A stretch of 14,205 nucleotides of DNA, from NCBI GenBank assembly GCA_026702635.1, contig JAPPBZ010000209.1, positions 1 through 14,205 on the forward strand. Direction: 5' to 3'. The stretch comes from Bacteroidota bacterium. Lineage in GTDB: Bacteria > Bacteroidota > Rhodothermia > Rhodothermales > Bin80. A program made the translations under genes and the position numbers. Shown piece by piece: positions 6,908 to 13,628 of the stretch (position 1 is the stretch's first letter; every line of letters begins with the position of its first letter). The notes beneath the pieces were generated by a model. The model saw only the letters and a list, made by a program, of their open reading frames with translations. It was not told where the DNA came from and did no database searches.

Positions 6908-7975
6908 CTATTTGCGTGCCATCACGAGTGCGACCAGGGCTCCGATCAAAAACGCGGCATGAGGCAGGACGACTGCCAGGAGGGGAGACAAATCCTCTGT
7001 ATACCCAAAGGGCTCGGTGAGTTTCTGGGTCGCGAGGTAGACAAAAGCCACCAGTAGGCCGATCCCTATTTGGACAGTCTGTCCTCCGCGCCGTCTTCTG
7101 CATGCCAACGGCAGCGCAATCAGCATGACGATCAGGTTGGCAAGGGGATAGGCATATTTGGAATAATATCCAACCATATCAGGGCCAGTGTCAGCTAAGC
7201 CACTACGTCTTAGTGCATCCACATAACCAGCAGCGACCGGAATGGTCATTGATTCAATATCCCTTTCCGTGCGCGCAAGATCTCTAGGCAGTACCTGTAG
7301 GGCCGTATCAAGCGGCGCAACAATTCGCCGCTCTTCATAACCGGAATCAAAAGTCCTTATCGTGGCATAGGTGAAATGCCAGAGCGAGTCTTGCCATACC
7401 ATCTGCTGTCCGTCCACGCGTTCGAGGAGCGTGCCATCCGGATTAAACCGTTGTAATTGAACACGATGAGCGGTTTCAGTGCGGCGGTCAAAATATCCGA
7501 CCGTGACGACACTGGTCGGGTCGTTGCGACGGTGAATTTCACTCACATAGAGGTGCTGTGCTCTGCTGTGGATGTAGAGTTGATCATAGGTGAGTACGGT
7601 CTGGTTGGTGCGCGGTACGACCCATCCTCCGGCAAAAAACATGACTGCACTCACGAAGATGCCCACAATAACATAGGGAATGACCAGACGTTGGAGTGCG
7701 ACGCCACTGGTCTGCAGTGCAATGACCTGCAAGGACTGCGCGAGTCGGCTTGTCGTAAAGATGGCAGCTAAAAACAGGGCCAGTGGGGAAACCCGTAGAA
7801 TAATGTCCGGGATAAAACTGGGATAGTAAATCAGATAGATTTTCCGCATGGACGCATTTCGGTCCAGAAAATCGTCAATGTGTTCCAAATAGTGGATCAG
7901 GATAAAGAAGATGACCAGTACCACAATCAGGAACGTGTACGCGAGCAGCGTCCGTGTAATAATATGGCGGTCCAT
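6908..7975 (-). CDS. LptF/LptG (YjgP/YjgQ) family LPS-export permease
   Basis: The inner-membrane half of the LptB2FG ABC exporter, which extracts lipopolysaccharide from the inner membrane and passes it to LptC/A and LptD. From the ATG at 7975 (355 residues): three N-terminal transmembrane segments (about 7-30, 55-77, 95-118), a periplasmic beta-jellyroll domain (about 120-265, with LERVDGQQMVWQDSLWHF typical of the LptG fold), then three C-terminal segments (about 273-292, 301-318, 329-353). The cytoplasmic loop LAQSLQVIALQTSGVALQRL (78-97) is the coupling region that contacts the LptB ATPase. The frame extends five codons to an ATG at 7990, but that codon lies 3 bp from a TATAAT box, and MDRHI at 7975 resembles the usual start of the family. 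LptF and LptG cannot be separated with confidence from sequence by eye. It ends flush against the DUF3467 stop. Confidence 0.92.
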   Translation of the reverse strand: MDRHIITRTLLAYTFLIVVLVIFFILIHYLEHIDDFLDRNASMRKIYLIYYPSFIPDIILRVSPLALFLAAIFTTSRLAQSLQVIALQTSGVALQRLVIPYVIVGIFVSAVMFFAGGWVVPRTNQTVLTYDQLYIHSRAQHLYVSEIHRRNDPTSVVTVGYFDRRTETAHRVQLQRFNPDGTLLERVDGQQMVWQDSLWHFTYATIRTFDSGYEERRIVAPLDTALQVLPRDLARTERDIESMTIPVAAGYVDALRRSGLADTGPDMVGYYSKYAYPLANLIVMLIALPLACRRRRGGQTVQIGIGLLVAFVYLATQKLTEPFGYTEDLSPLLAVVLPHAAFLIGALVALVMARK

Positions 7976-7993
7976 CGTTGTCAAAGCCATGCA

Positions 7994-7999
7994 ATTATA
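7994..7999 (-). promoter_or_regulatory. -10 box TATAAT for the LptF/LptG gene
   Basis: A perfect TATAAT on the reverse strand lies in the 92-bp divergent region before sucC. No good -35 is found at 16-18 bp (TGATTG at 17 bp is poor), and it is not a TGn-extended -10. Transcription would begin near 7987, which lies after the upstream ATG at 7990 and about 12 nt before the ATG at 7975. This supports the shorter start for the permease. Confidence 0.4.
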
Positions 8000-8067
8000 C
8001 CGGTTGGAAGTCTGAACAATCAGGCCTCAACTGTGTACCCCGCCTCACGTTAATCGTTCTACAATTC

Positions 8068-9240
8068 ATGAAAGTCCACGAATATCAAGGAAAGGAAATT
8101 CTCGAAAAGTATGGTGTCGCCATGCAGCCGGGAGAGGTTGCTTCAACGGTCGATGAAGCGGTATCTGTAGCGAAAGATATGTTACCGGTTCATGGCGATC
8201 TGTTTGTAATCAAGGCCCAAATTCATGCAGGTGGACGAGGCAAGGGGGGAGGGGTGAAGCTGGCACAGGGGTTGGACGCAGTTGAAGAGGTTGCAGGGAA
8301 AATTCTCGGGATGAATTTGGTTACGCACCAGACAGGGCCCGAAGGACAACTGGTCCGCAAAGTTCTCATCGCCCCTGCAGTGAATATCGCAAAGGAATAC
8401 TATATCGGGGTCACCCTTGATCGTGCACGTAGTCAACATGTCATCATGGCGTCGACCGAAGGTGGTGTCGAAATAGAAAAAGTGGCTGCCGACACACCGG
8501 AGAAGATTCTCAAGGTCTGGGCAGATCAGTCCTATGGACTGCAGGCATTTCAGGCCCGTGAGTTGGCATATGGGCTTGGTTTTGAGGGAAAAACAGCACG
8601 TCAGGCAGCCAGTTTCATCATAGCACTCTTTAAAGCCTACATGGGCGTTGATGCATCATTGGCGGAAATCAATCCACTCGTGCTCACCGAAGAAGGAGAG
8701 GTTGTTGCAATTGATGCCAAGCTCAACCTTGACGATAACGCTCTGTATCGACACAAAGACCTGGCAGAGCTCAGAGATTTGCATGAGGAAGATCCTTTGG
8801 AGGTGGAGGCCCATGCCTCAAACCTGAATTATGTGAAGCTTGACGGGAATGTGGGGTGCATGGTCAATGGAGCGGGGCTGGCCATGGCCACGATGGATAT
8901 CATTAAACTGGCTGGCGGCAATCCAGCCAATTTTTTGGATGTAGGAGGAACCGCAAGTGCAGAGACTGTTGAGGCAGGATTTCGAATTATCTTGAAGGAT
9001 CCGAATGTAAAAGCGGTTCTCGTGAATATCTTTGGGGGGATTGTACGCTGTGATCGGGTCGCACGAGGTGTGGTTGAGGCGGCAAAAAATGTTGGCATTG
9101 AGGTTCCGCTGATTGTGCGGTTACAGGGCACGAACGCGTTACAGGGACAGGCAGTGCTGCAGGAGAGTGGTATTGCACTCGAATCGGCCGTATTATTTGA
9201 GCAGGCTGCAGAGAAAGTAGGCAAGGCGCTTGCCGCCTGA
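8068..9240 (+). CDS. sucC: Succinyl-CoA synthetase (ADP-forming) beta subunit SucC
   Basis: The ATP-grasp subunit of the TCA-cycle enzyme that converts succinyl-CoA + ADP/GDP + Pi to succinate + ATP/GTP + CoA, working as an alpha-beta pair with SucD. 390 residues, against 388 in E. coli. MKVHEYQGKEIL is the standard N-terminus, which sets the start at 8068 although the frame stays open 90 bp upstream. Visible motifs: the ATP-binding GGRGKGGGVK (55-64); EYYIGVTLDR (110-119); Glu200 and Asn202 in AEINPL and Asp216 in AIDAK for nucleotide-Mg binding; NGAGLAMATMD (267-277); the CoA-ligase domain NFLDVGG (288-294); and the active-site-facing NIFGGIVRCD (320-329). The protein is complete with no missing residue. 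Its partner sucD is not adjacent; a GNAT gene follows after 8 bp. It is divergent from the LPS permease. Confidence 0.97.
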   Translation: MKVHEYQGKEILEKYGVAMQPGEVASTVDEAVSVAKDMLPVHGDLFVIKAQIHAGGRGKGGGVKLAQGLDAVEEVAGKILGMNLVTHQTGPEGQLVRKVLIAPAVNIAKEYYIGVTLDRARSQHVIMASTEGGVEIEKVAADTPEKILKVWADQSYGLQAFQARELAYGLGFEGKTARQAASFIIALFKAYMGVDASLAEINPLVLTEEGEVVAIDAKLNLDDNALYRHKDLAELRDLHEEDPLEVEAHASNLNYVKLDGNVGCMVNGAGLAMATMDIIKLAGGNPANFLDVGGTASAETVEAGFRIILKDPNVKAVLVNIFGGIVRCDRVARGVVEAAKNVGIEVPLIVRLQGTNALQGQAVLQESGIALESAVLFEQAAEKVGKALAA

Positions 9241-9248
9241 GGGATCAG

Positions 9249-9659
9249 ATGGACCAGGCACAAACATTGGATGCTCTTGAGCTCAGAGAAGGTCTGGAAG
9301 GACTTTCGCCGCAATTGATCCGTATTCTTTATCGGCGGGCACCGTTACGTCGGCCGGTTTCAGATCCACAGCGCTTGTGGACGATGTTTGAAAATGCCTC
9401 CCTTGTGGTTACTGCATGGAAGGCGGGGCGTCTTGTAGGGATTGCACGCGTTCTCACGGACGGGGTCATGTACAGCTACCTGTGTGATTTGGCGGTAGAG
9501 CCCGATGTGCAGGGATTGGGGATTGGAAAACGCCTGATGCGACATGTCCAGGATCGTTGCGAGGGGACTGAGTTGGTTCTTCGCAGCACACTGGGGCGTT
9601 TTCATAAGCACGAGGGGTTGAAAGCGGTTGAAGATGCCTGGGTCGTGGATCCCCGTTAG
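9249..9659 (+). CDS. GNAT-family N-acetyltransferase
   Basis: A small (136-residue) acetyltransferase that would transfer acetyl from acetyl-CoA to an amine. The central half shows the GNAT core: SLVVTAWKAGRLVGIARV (51-68, strands 2-3), YSYLCDLAVEPDVQGLGIGK (75-94, strand 4 and motif A) with the pyrophosphate-binding Q-G-L-G-I-G-K at 88-94, then the helix RLMRHVQ. The C-terminal part (ELVLRSTLGRFHKHEGLKAV) corresponds to the strand 5 and motif B region where F/Y-x-K/R-x-G-F is usual. The N-terminal 45 residues fit a compact arylamine/spermidine-type GNAT but do not identify a substrate. It starts 8 bp after sucC with GAGGGATCAG before the ATG, one of the few clear Shine-Dalgarno sites in the window, so it is very likely cotranscribed with sucC. 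Substrate unknown; regulation of SucC by acetylation is not implied. Confidence 0.9.
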   Translation: MDQAQTLDALELREGLEGLSPQLIRILYRRAPLRRPVSDPQRLWTMFENASLVVTAWKAGRLVGIARVLTDGVMYSYLCDLAVEPDVQGLGIGKRLMRHVQDRCEGTELVLRSTLGRFHKHEGLKAVEDAWVVDPR

Positions 9660-9660
9660 A

Positions 9661-9676
9661 GTCTGGATCCTCAGAC
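9661..9676. terminator. Small hairpin filling the gap between convergent GNAT and lptD genes
   Basis: GTCTG-GATCCT-CAGAC (5-bp perfect stem, 6-nt loop) occupies most of the 20-bp space between the GNAT stop (9659) and the lptD stop (9680). Neither strand has a T-run afterwards, so it is not a standard intrinsic terminator. It could protect 3' ends or mark a shared bidirectional end. A weak call. Confidence 0.25.
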
Positions 9677-9679
9677 AAA

Positions 9680-12364
9680 TCAGATTCCCCCTCGGAATCC
9701 TCGATTACGATCTGCACGCGGCTGCTGGAAGCGAAGAAATTCAGCCAGACGCCCGCTCTTTACGTGCAGGTTGAATCCCCAGGATTGAAAAGCTCCGAAC
9801 GGAATCCATCGGAACGACATATTCCAACACTCAAATTCCTTTGCCAGATTGAGCGTTGTGGTCACAAGTTGTTTCCGCTCAAAATCATATCCGGTTTGTC
9901 CCTGCACACGCCAAGTGGGGGTTAAAGTGAAATTAAATCCGGTGTTAATGGTCGCCGAGCGGCGAAGCACCAGCTGCGGGCGGGAAATCTGATAGACAAA
10001 ACTCAAATTTAACGACCAACTCTGCATTCCGCCTGTCATTCCGGTCGATGAAAACGGATTGTTTGTTCCCCCTGTGAAAGGAGGGGGAGAGGTCCCAAAT
10101 TGCGGCATCGTTGGTGCGGGGGTAGAAGTATTATTGTCAGCACGGGTACGCACATTCCCACGAAGTTGCATACTGCCACGTACACTCAGCTGTGTTAACC
10201 GGGCAATTGCAAGATCCCGGACGGAGAATACGTAGTCATTGATGATTCTACGACCATCCGTGCTGAGTTTGTAAGGCGAGAAGGTCGAACTGAAGTTAAT
10301 GTTGAATTTTCCGAGGATATTGGTTCGTGCACTGATTCGTATCGGGGCCATCCGGAGGGAATCCGCTGCAAGGTTATAGCTGCTGGACAGGTTCACGGTA
10401 AATAATTTGAGTACACGCGTCTGATCAGATCCCGTGGAGTCGATCTGGATCTGTTTGGTTTCGAATGTATTATCAATTCCGAAACTAAGTGCTTTTTGAA
10501 GCCCAGCCTGCACGCCGGGTACGATGGAATAGCGGCGCGGCACGACTCCTGTTGCGAGTGTGTCGGCAACAGGCTGCCCGGTTTCGTCAAGCAGGGGGCG
10601 AGTATATCCCCAGGCATCACTGCCGAAGTCCGGCCGATACGAGAATCCAAGGCGAGGCCTCAGAGTGTGCCTTAACCCCTCATAGGTCCCAAGTTTGACG
10701 GGAAAGAGCCCATAAATGGTTGTATTGGCAGACACGCCGGCATTAAACTGCCGCAGCGCAAGGAACCCCTGTTCGTCGGTGGTTTCGGTAGAGCCGTCCG
10801 CATTCAATTGTCGTCGCTCGGAGGAGACGAACCACTCTTCCGTATAGTTTGCGTTTGGAGCGAGATTCAGGCGTACCGACCCTAACAGTGGAATCCGCCT
10901 TATCGCAAATGGAGCGGCAATCGGGATACGGTGTTGGGCAGTAAAGCGAATTCGCCCATCCGTTTTACCGGTGGCCGCTTGGTATTTTTCTTCACTGAAC
11001 AGTGCCTCATACCAGGGATAATCCACTGGCTGTCCATTGGCTAGAGTGTCTCCGTTTGCAATCAACTCCTCATCGGAAAGGGGACGAAACTCATATTGGT
11101 TATTCATACGTGAGGTAATGCTGTACTGCAGCCTCTCATACCAGCGTTGATTTCGCCCACTCGTCTCACGTTTGAAGGGGGATTTTGTGCTTTGTGAAAA
11201 AGATAGCTGGGGGAACGTCAGATCAACGCTTCCAGTGGATACAACTTGCCGTTGTCGCATACTCAGAGAGATGGACCGTCCTCCTCTGAACGTACGGTTG
11301 AATTGGATTGAAGAGCCGATTGACTGACGTACGTTATCACTGTATTGATTGGAAACGGTGCGCAGATAGGTGCTGGATGTCAGGTTCACATTCGCACTGA
11401 GGCGTGATTTTGGAGAAAAAGTTTGGTTGTGGTTCCAGCGGAAGCTTAGACTTCTCCGCTTAACCAGGTCCGGGTCATCACGCTCCCCGCTCCGTTCCTG
11501 AAGATAATCTACGTTCAAGTTTCCACTGAATGCATCCCGCCGATTATATCGAAACGATGGATTGACCTGCCAACTTCCTTTTGTCCAGAGGCCGAGTCGG
11601 ATTTGCGCATCCATTTTATCACTGAGCGCAAAATACCAGCCCCAGTTTCGCAGGAAGAATCCCCGCTCGTCTTCTCCGTACTCCGGTGCCAGGAGCCCGC
11701 TTCTACGCCCTTCCTGATATGGTAGAAACCCAAAGGGCAGCCAAAGTGGCATCGGAATATTGAAGATATAGAGTTGAATTGGCCCCGTGTAGACCCATTT
11801 TTGATCAACGATCTTCATTCTGCGGGCTCTGAGTGAATAGGAGGGAGTCTCATCTGGAGCACAATTACAGGTGGTATAGAGTCCGTCCTGAATGAAGATG
11901 GTACTGTCCTCTCGGACCTTTGCAATGCCTGCTTGAATAAAGCCTTCTTCAAACTGGGTTCTGGCTGCGGTGACTCGTCCGCGGCCGGTTCCGATATTGT
12001 AGGCCAGTTGAGAGCCGGTTAAGGTCTCACTCCCTTCAGAAAAAATGGGAGCACCTACTAGTCCTGAGTCGGTAGCAAGCCCGTAAGCCGCGAGCTCATC
12101 TTGCTCCAGGAGCAGATCAACAAAGTAGGCACTTAGTGTGACTGCTTCGTAAGAAACACTGGCATTGCCGGTTAAGGTGCCACGGTCTCCGGACTCCGAG
12201 TCAAAATGAAGGACTAAAGAATCCCGGGCACTGAATTTTATTGGAGCGTCAAGCGGCTCCCCCTCCTGCGCCTCTGCAATGTGAGGCAACGCTGTGAGTA
12301 GGCAAACCGTGACAGTCTGGATTAGCCAGGCTGAGGAGAAATGATCATTTCTGTTTCTCGTCAT
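9680..12364 (-). CDS. lptD: LPS-assembly outer-membrane protein LptD (OstA/Imp)
   Basis: The outer-membrane translocon that inserts lipopolysaccharide into the outer leaflet, normally plugged by LptE. From the ATG at 12364 (894 residues): a signal peptide with basic start MTRNRN, hydrophobic core about 13-27 and likely cleavage after AEA (32); an OstA/LptA-like jellyroll domain (about 40-200, with LTGNASVSYEAVTLSAYFVDL); then a long beta-barrel region (about 205-894) of alternating strands. IPMPLWLPFGFLPYQEGRRS (203-222) and the C-terminal CWNMSFRWIPFGAFQSWGF (846-864) are recognisable LptD family blocks of Bacteroidota type. It has Cys166 and Cys168 in the N-domain and Cys846 near the end. 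A Pro/Thr/Gly-rich loop sits at about 745-780. The frame opens upstream to 12412, but the signal peptide fits the ATG at 12364, which overlaps the upstream kinase gene by 20 bp. It is the last gene of the eno-ftsB-ROK-lptD cluster. LptE is not in the window. Confidence 0.93.
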   Translation of the reverse strand: MTRNRNDHFSSAWLIQTVTVCLLTALPHIAEAQEGEPLDAPIKFSARDSLVLHFDSESGDRGTLTGNASVSYEAVTLSAYFVDLLLEQDELAAYGLATDSGLVGAPIFSEGSETLTGSQLAYNIGTGRGRVTAARTQFEEGFIQAGIAKVREDSTIFIQDGLYTTCNCAPDETPSYSLRARRMKIVDQKWVYTGPIQLYIFNIPMPLWLPFGFLPYQEGRRSGLLAPEYGEDERGFFLRNWGWYFALSDKMDAQIRLGLWTKGSWQVNPSFRYNRRDAFSGNLNVDYLQERSGERDDPDLVKRRSLSFRWNHNQTFSPKSRLSANVNLTSSTYLRTVSNQYSDNVRQSIGSSIQFNRTFRGGRSISLSMRQRQVVSTGSVDLTFPQLSFSQSTKSPFKRETSGRNQRWYERLQYSITSRMNNQYEFRPLSDEELIANGDTLANGQPVDYPWYEALFSEEKYQAATGKTDGRIRFTAQHRIPIAAPFAIRRIPLLGSVRLNLAPNANYTEEWFVSSERRQLNADGSTETTDEQGFLALRQFNAGVSANTTIYGLFPVKLGTYEGLRHTLRPRLGFSYRPDFGSDAWGYTRPLLDETGQPVADTLATGVVPRRYSIVPGVQAGLQKALSFGIDNTFETKQIQIDSTGSDQTRVLKLFTVNLSSSYNLAADSLRMAPIRISARTNILGKFNINFSSTFSPYKLSTDGRRIINDYVFSVRDLAIARLTQLSVRGSMQLRGNVRTRADNNTSTPAPTMPQFGTSPPPFTGGTNNPFSSTGMTGGMQSWSLNLSFVYQISRPQLVLRRSATINTGFNFTLTPTWRVQGQTGYDFERKQLVTTTLNLAKEFECWNMSFRWIPFGAFQSWGFNLHVKSGRLAEFLRFQQPRADRNRGFRGGI

Positions 12365-13307
12365 CAAGTTGGTCGAACACAAGGCAGGCTGCCCCCAGCA
12401 TACCAGCCTCATTTCCGAGCGTTTCCTGGATTACGGTTACATCTTCATGCATACCGGGCTTAATGTAGGACAGGATAACATCCCGAGCTGGCTTCAGCAG
12501 CAAATCGCCGGCTTTCGAAACCCCACCACCAATTACAATGGTACGTATGTCCAGTAAATTCACAATGCCTCCTAGAGCGCAACCCAGCTTTTGGCCTGCC
12601 CATTCAAGGACCGCAATGGCCCCGGAGTCGTTATTCAGTGCTGCTTCTGTAATGGTAGCTGGGGTAAGGTTTTCCAAGCCTGGAGCTATATGCAGCATAC
12701 TATCTGGACATCGTTCAAGTTGCTCCCGTGCATGTGCTGTCAGGAATCGCTGACCAAGGTAGGCTTCAACAGCTCCGTTCACACCGGTCATGTCGGGTGG
12801 TCCATTGTAATCAATAGATACGTGTCCAATCTCACCTGCTGCCCCGGTCTCTCCACGAAAAATCCGCTTATTAAATACGATTGCTCCGCCGACCCCCGTA
12901 CCGAGTGTGACCATGATATAGTGGTCATGATTCCGTGCTGCTCCATAGCGTCCAGATCCAAGTGCAGCTGCATTGGCATCGTTCTCAACAAAGACATTGA
13001 GACGCCGGCCTAAACGTTTTTTCAAGGCCTGGCGCAGGTCAACCACCCCCCATCCTGGCATATTCGGAGGATGAATCAGGGTTTTTCTGTCGAGATCAAT
13101 GGAGCCCGGGGCTCCGATACCAACACCGGCGATGCCCCCTCTGCGTCGCATCAATGGTTTTACAGCTGCTGTGATTTGTGACAGTACATGGTCTTTGCCC
13201 ATGTCGGCACCCGTCTCAACGGAGTTGGTCTTCACAAGACCGAATGCTTTATGGACTAGTGCTGCCTTGATGTAGGTACCGCCCAGGTCAATGCCAATTG
13301 CTTGCAT
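12345..13307 (-). CDS. ROK-family sugar kinase (glucokinase-like), lacking the zinc motif
   Basis: A cytoplasmic kinase that probably phosphorylates glucose or another hexose using ATP. 320 residues, the usual length. Visible motifs: the phosphate 1 loop GIDLGGTYIKAALV (5-18); GVGIGAPGSID (61-71), then PNMPGW (81-86), a sugar-contact segment; the catalytic base Asp110 in VENDANAAALG (107-117); phosphate 2 LGTGVGGAIV (135-144); GEIGH (158-162), whose His162 is normally a zinc ligand; and the adenosine loop VIGGGVSKAG (near 268-277). In standard ROK proteins EIGH is followed by C-x-C-G-x2-G-C-x-E. Here the three cysteines are replaced by Asp172, Thr174 and Ala179, while Gly175, Gly178 and Glu181 are kept, so the protein probably does not bind that zinc. 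Its ATG overlaps the ftsB stop by one base (TAATG), implying translational coupling. It precedes lptD. The true substrate is unproven. Confidence 0.92.
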   Translation of the reverse strand: MQAIGIDLGGTYIKAALVHKAFGLVKTNSVETGADMGKDHVLSQITAAVKPLMRRRGGIAGVGIGAPGSIDLDRKTLIHPPNMPGWGVVDLRQALKKRLGRRLNVFVENDANAAALGSGRYGAARNHDHYIMVTLGTGVGGAIVFNKRIFRGETGAAGEIGHVSIDYNGPPDMTGVNGAVEAYLGQRFLTAHAREQLERCPDSMLHIAPGLENLTPATITEAALNNDSGAIAVLEWAGQKLGCALGGIVNLLDIRTIVIGGGVSKAGDLLLKPARDVILSYIKPGMHEDVTVIQETLGNEAGMLGAACLVFDQLDDEKQK

Positions 13308-13618
13308 TATTTCTCTACTCGATAAACAGTTTCTTCTTCGCGCCGCATACCGTACTGCTCGCGTGCGATTTTCTCAATGACTTCATCACTCGGTGGAGCC
13401 TCAAGTAAGGCCCGAAGCTCTAAAATTTCAGCCTGTAGCCGGGCATTTTCTTCGAGAAGTTCCTCATGTTCCTTCTGCCAATCCCGATAGCGCATCCAGC
13501 TATAGCTGTCAAACCAGACGAATTGCAGCAGTAGCCATACTGCAATTGCAGAGCCAATCAGGACCAGGGGCGAGAGCCGTCTGCGTTTTGAGGCCGGTTG
13601 TTTTGTCTTGGCCATCAT
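13307..13618 (-). CDS. FtsB/DivIC-family septum formation initiator
   Basis: A bitopic inner-membrane divisome protein that with FtsL and FtsQ activates septal peptidoglycan synthesis. From the ATG at 13618 (103 residues): a basic cytoplasmic N-terminus (KTKQPASKRRRL), one transmembrane helix (about 17-37), a periplasmic coiled coil (about 42-74, with repeated E/L heptads EELLEENARLQAEILELRAL) and the DivIC-type end EKIAREQYGMRREEETVYRV. The frame is open upstream to 13690, which would overlap eno; ATGATG at 13618/13615 fits better because GCAGG lies 4-8 bases before it and because family members are about 90-110 residues. It lies 10 bp after eno and overlaps the ROK gene by one base. Eno-ftsB adjacency is also found in Proteobacteria. 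Whether this is orthologous to FtsB or DivIC is not resolvable by eye. Confidence 0.88.
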   Translation of the reverse strand: MMAKTKQPASKRRRLSPLVLIGSAIAVWLLLQFVWFDSYSWMRYRDWQKEHEELLEENARLQAEILELRALLEAPPSDEVIEKIAREQYGMRREEETVYRVEK

Positions 13619-13628
13619 GAACCTGCTT

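Noticed and set aside
8060..8065. TACAAT as a -10 box for sucC
   Set aside because: It lies only 2 bp from the ATG, so the transcript would start within the coding region, and no -35 is present 16-18 bp upstream.
7978..8067. 30-residue N-terminal extension of sucC
   Set aside because: SucC proteins begin at MKVHEYQ; the extension has no family counterpart and overlaps the divergent permease start region.
8829..9314. 161-codon reverse ORF over the end of sucC
   Set aside because: It is antisense to conserved CoA-ligase motifs, with a Ser/Pro/Thr/Ala-rich product typical of shadow frames.
12365..12412. 16-residue N-terminal extension of LptD
   Set aside because: It would place extra residues before a well-formed signal peptide and increase overlap with the kinase gene to 68 bp.
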